From Winogradskyella sp. (lineage in GTDB: Bacteria > Bacteroidota > Bacteroidia > Flavobacteriales > Flavobacteriaceae): a stretch of DNA of 8,452 bases. A program made the translations under genes and the position numbers. The DNA is taken from NCBI GenBank assembly GCA_030149115.1, contig JASBSE010000215.1, forward strand, positions 1 through 8,452, given 5' to 3'. Shown here in pieces: positions 6,791 to 8,452 of this stretch. Under the pieces are notes generated by a model that ran no database searches, had not been told where the DNA came from, and was given only the letters and a program-made list of their open reading frames with translations. The number at the start of each line of letters is the position of its first letter. Position 1 is the first letter of the stretch.

Positions 6791-7660
6791 ATGATTGTTT
6801 TCTTTGGTTTAAGGTCTGCACGTATTGAGTCTCGTAAGTTAGATGCTAATACAACTTGCGAGCATTGCAATAGTGAAAATTCATTTATTGCAAGTGTTTA
6901 TGGAAACTATTTTCATGTGTTTTGGATTCCGATTTTTTCAACTGGAAAGGCTATTGTGGTAGAGTGCAATCACTGTAAAAAAACATATCATTTAAAAGAT
7001 TTATTTCCTGATAACCAAAAGGCTGTTCAAAATTCATTTAATGAAAACCCACCTAAAAAAGCAAAATGGCTCAATTTGGGCTGTTTTGTTATTCTGGGAT
7101 TTGTGTTTTTATTTATATGCTTGGCTATATACTCAATAATACTCTCAAGTTTTAACGACGATTATGAAGATAATTATGATACGGATTATCCTACATATGA
7201 AGAATCAAAAATTGATGGCGAAAAAAATGATGATGAGTATGTTATTGAAAATCCAGATCCTAAATGGATTAAGACTTTAAAAAAAGACCTTCTCGAATCA
7301 GAGCTTTATCCCAATAAAGAAGAGGAACCTGTAAGTTATGCTCTACAGCAATGTTTAGATACTGAGACACTAGGATTAGGTGAAGACGATATTGGCTACT
7401 ACTATAAAGTTAATGATGATGAAGTTTTAATACTTCTTCAACCTTGGAACCTGAGTAAATTAAATGAAAAAGAAAAAAATGCTTTCTATAAAAAAATTGA
7501 CCATTGTTTGGATATCATCTTAAAAGGTGAAAGCTATAAACGCTTTATAGGTGTATATGATCAATATGAATTAAAAATGCAAAAGACTCCAAAGGGAATG
7601 GTAAAAGATAGCACAGCAAAAAGTTCGGAATTACTTAAAGAATTTTATGATAAAATTTAG
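6791..7660 (+). CDS. Zinc-ribbon single-pass membrane protein of unknown function
   Basis: A 289-residue protein I cannot assign a function. The N-terminus (about 1-70) looks like a zinc ribbon of the zinc_ribbon_15 type: MIVFFGLR start, Cys23-x2-Cys26, an aromatic FHVFWIPIF stretch, then Cys59-x2-Cys62. A single membrane helix covers about residues 94-120, with Lys-rich sequence before it and a very acidic stretch (DDYEDNYDTD and more, about 123-150) after it. The positive-inside rule therefore puts the zinc ribbon in the cytoplasm and the C-terminal part (about 155-289) outside the inner membrane. That part is Lys/Glu-rich and predicted mixed alpha/beta, with two cysteines (188 and 239) and no family I recognise. 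The start ATG 6791 lies 3 nt after the M1 peptidase stop, so translation is probably coupled. It is convergent with the following minus-strand gene. A role linked to the peptidase is inferred from position only. Confidence 0.85.
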   Translation: MIVFFGLRSARIESRKLDANTTCEHCNSENSFIASVYGNYFHVFWIPIFSTGKAIVVECNHCKKTYHLKDLFPDNQKAVQNSFNENPPKKAKWLNLGCFVILGFVFLFICLAIYSIILSSFNDDYEDNYDTDYPTYEESKIDGEKNDDEYVIENPDPKWIKTLKKDLLESELYPNKEEEPVSYALQQCLDTETLGLGEDDIGYYYKVNDDEVLILLQPWNLSKLNEKEKNAFYKKIDHCLDIILKGESYKRFIGVYDQYELKMQKTPKGMVKDSTAKSSELLKEFYDKI

Positions 7661-7673
7661 CTACAAACCTGTT

Positions 7674-8452
7674 TTAATACCATTTTTCGTTCTTATACAT
7701 AGATTTTTTAACCACACGCTCTCTATTGTAAAGTAACAAGTGATTTTTATCTATTTGCTTGTTTCTGTATCCAAATAGGTGAAATATAGATTTTGCTAAA
7801 AATCGAGTAACTTTTAGATTGGCTTTTAGAATTCCTTTAGACTTATCGTACCAAGTAATACCAGGTAAAAAAGTTAATACTTGATCTGCTTTTGCCTTTC
7901 TTAAAAGTTCCGATAATTTTAAGAAGAATTGTGGAATAGCCTTAATAATAAAGAAGCCATCATTTCCAGATTTTTGATACAATGGCATAAAGAGTTTTGC
8001 CGAATAATTTGAGAAAATATCTTGACCGTCAGAACTAGCTAAAAGTGTTCCTTTTTTGATAGATTGAAAGCTTTCAAAACCTTGATACATCTTAAAATCT
8101 TCCTCTGCTTTAATATGATATTTATAAACAACTTCAAAAATAGAAGCGATTGATTTTGAAGCGATTTTTAATTCATTTTTATACACATTTATTTTATCGC
8201 TTTCAGGATTAAGTAAGTTGTTGGTGTGATTCAAAACTAAATAAACAAACGCCTCACAGCTCTTTACGGCTTGTGGGTCTGTATGTTGTCCAGATTCAAA
8301 ACCGAGAGACACATAGCCAAGCGTATTTAAATAACTTAAAAGTGGACCCTCTAAATATTCTTCAATACCAAGTACTACAGGTATATTAAAACAGGCTGAA
8401 AATTTACGGTTGATTAAAGCGTCATTAATGGTTATAAACGGCAAGGTTTTGC
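7674..8452 (-). CDS. Succinylglutamate desuccinylase/aspartoacylase family protein (5' end cut by window)
   Basis: About 259 codons of the C-terminal part of a predicted zinc-dependent deacylase related to AstE and aspartoacylase (M14-like fold), which removes an acyl group from an amino acid or similar amide. The visible part includes IPVVLGIEEYLEGPL, then LGFESGQHTDP, whose Glu (codon 8297-8295) matches the catalytic general base of the family. The zinc-binding His-x-x-Glu region should lie in the missing N-terminal part. The reading frame stays open to the right edge; a TTG at 8444 is an internal Leu codon and not the start. The C-terminus is basic (KKSMYKNEKWY). Its stop is 13 bp from the stop of the convergent zinc-ribbon gene, and no terminator is visible between them. 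Family assignment is fairly good; the substrate is unknown and no arginine-catabolism genes are nearby. Confidence 0.8.
   Translation of the reverse strand, partial: KTLPFITINDALINRKFSACFNIPVVLGIEEYLEGPLLSYLNTLGYVSLGFESGQHTDPQAVKSCEAFVYLVLNHTNNLLNPESDKINVYKNELKIASKSIASIFEVVYKYHIKAEEDFKMYQGFESFQSIKKGTLLASSDGQDIFSNYSAKLFMPLYQKSGNDGFFIIKAIPQFFLKLSELLRKAKADQVLTFLPGITWYDKSKGILKANLKVTRFLAKSIFHLFGYRNKQIDKNHLLLYNRERVVKKSMYKNEKWY

Noticed and set aside
8442..8444. TTG at 8444 as start of the desuccinylase-family gene
   Set aside because: The frame is open to the window edge and the family needs an N-terminal zinc-binding region, so this is an internal Leu codon.

Overview
The window is AT-rich. Its genes (lipoprotein peptidases with short Bacteroidota-type lipoboxes, A-rich start contexts without clear Shine-Dalgarno sequences, compact gene spacing) point to a marine or soil Flavobacteriaceae-like member of the Bacteroidota. 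That assignment is inferred from protein style and was not tested by a database search.

Layout. Bases 1-148 hold a short open frame entering from the left edge, probably the last strand and tail of a protein whose body lies outside. Bases 149-472 are mostly non-coding. They contain a possible signal-peptide relic broken by an in-frame stop, a strong 13-bp bulged hairpin (320-350) and two weaker inverted repeats. A CPA1-type cation/proton antiporter with a C-terminal RCK (TrkA-N) domain lies on the minus strand (473-2302). A 113-bp divergent intergenic region separates it from a plus-strand run: an MBL-fold hydrolase (2416-3276), an S8 subtilisin-like lipoprotein (3293-4900), an excellent intrinsic terminator (4921-4967), an M1 metallopeptidase lipoprotein (4979-6787), and a zinc-ribbon membrane protein starting 3 nt later (6791-7660). 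The run ends convergently, 13 bp from the stop of a minus-strand succinylglutamate desuccinylase/aspartoacylase family gene whose 5' part is cut by the right edge.

How the genes may work together. The S8 and M1 proteins are both predicted lipoproteins of the cell envelope, one an endopeptidase and one probably an aminopeptidase, so they could act in sequence on peptides. The M1 protein and the zinc-ribbon protein are almost certainly co-transcribed. The MBL hydrolase and S8 gene are 16 bp apart and probably share a transcript. The antiporter and the deacylase are neighbours without a clear functional link.

Most of this is ordinary flavobacterial chromosome; I see no mobile element, CRISPR array, tRNA or rRNA, and no convincing new multi-gene system. 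The points most worth a second look are the uncharacterised zinc-ribbon protein tied to the M1 peptidase, the roughly 160-residue insertion in the S8 catalytic domain, the terminator placed only about a dozen bases before the M1 start, and the relic and hairpins in the left intergenic region.
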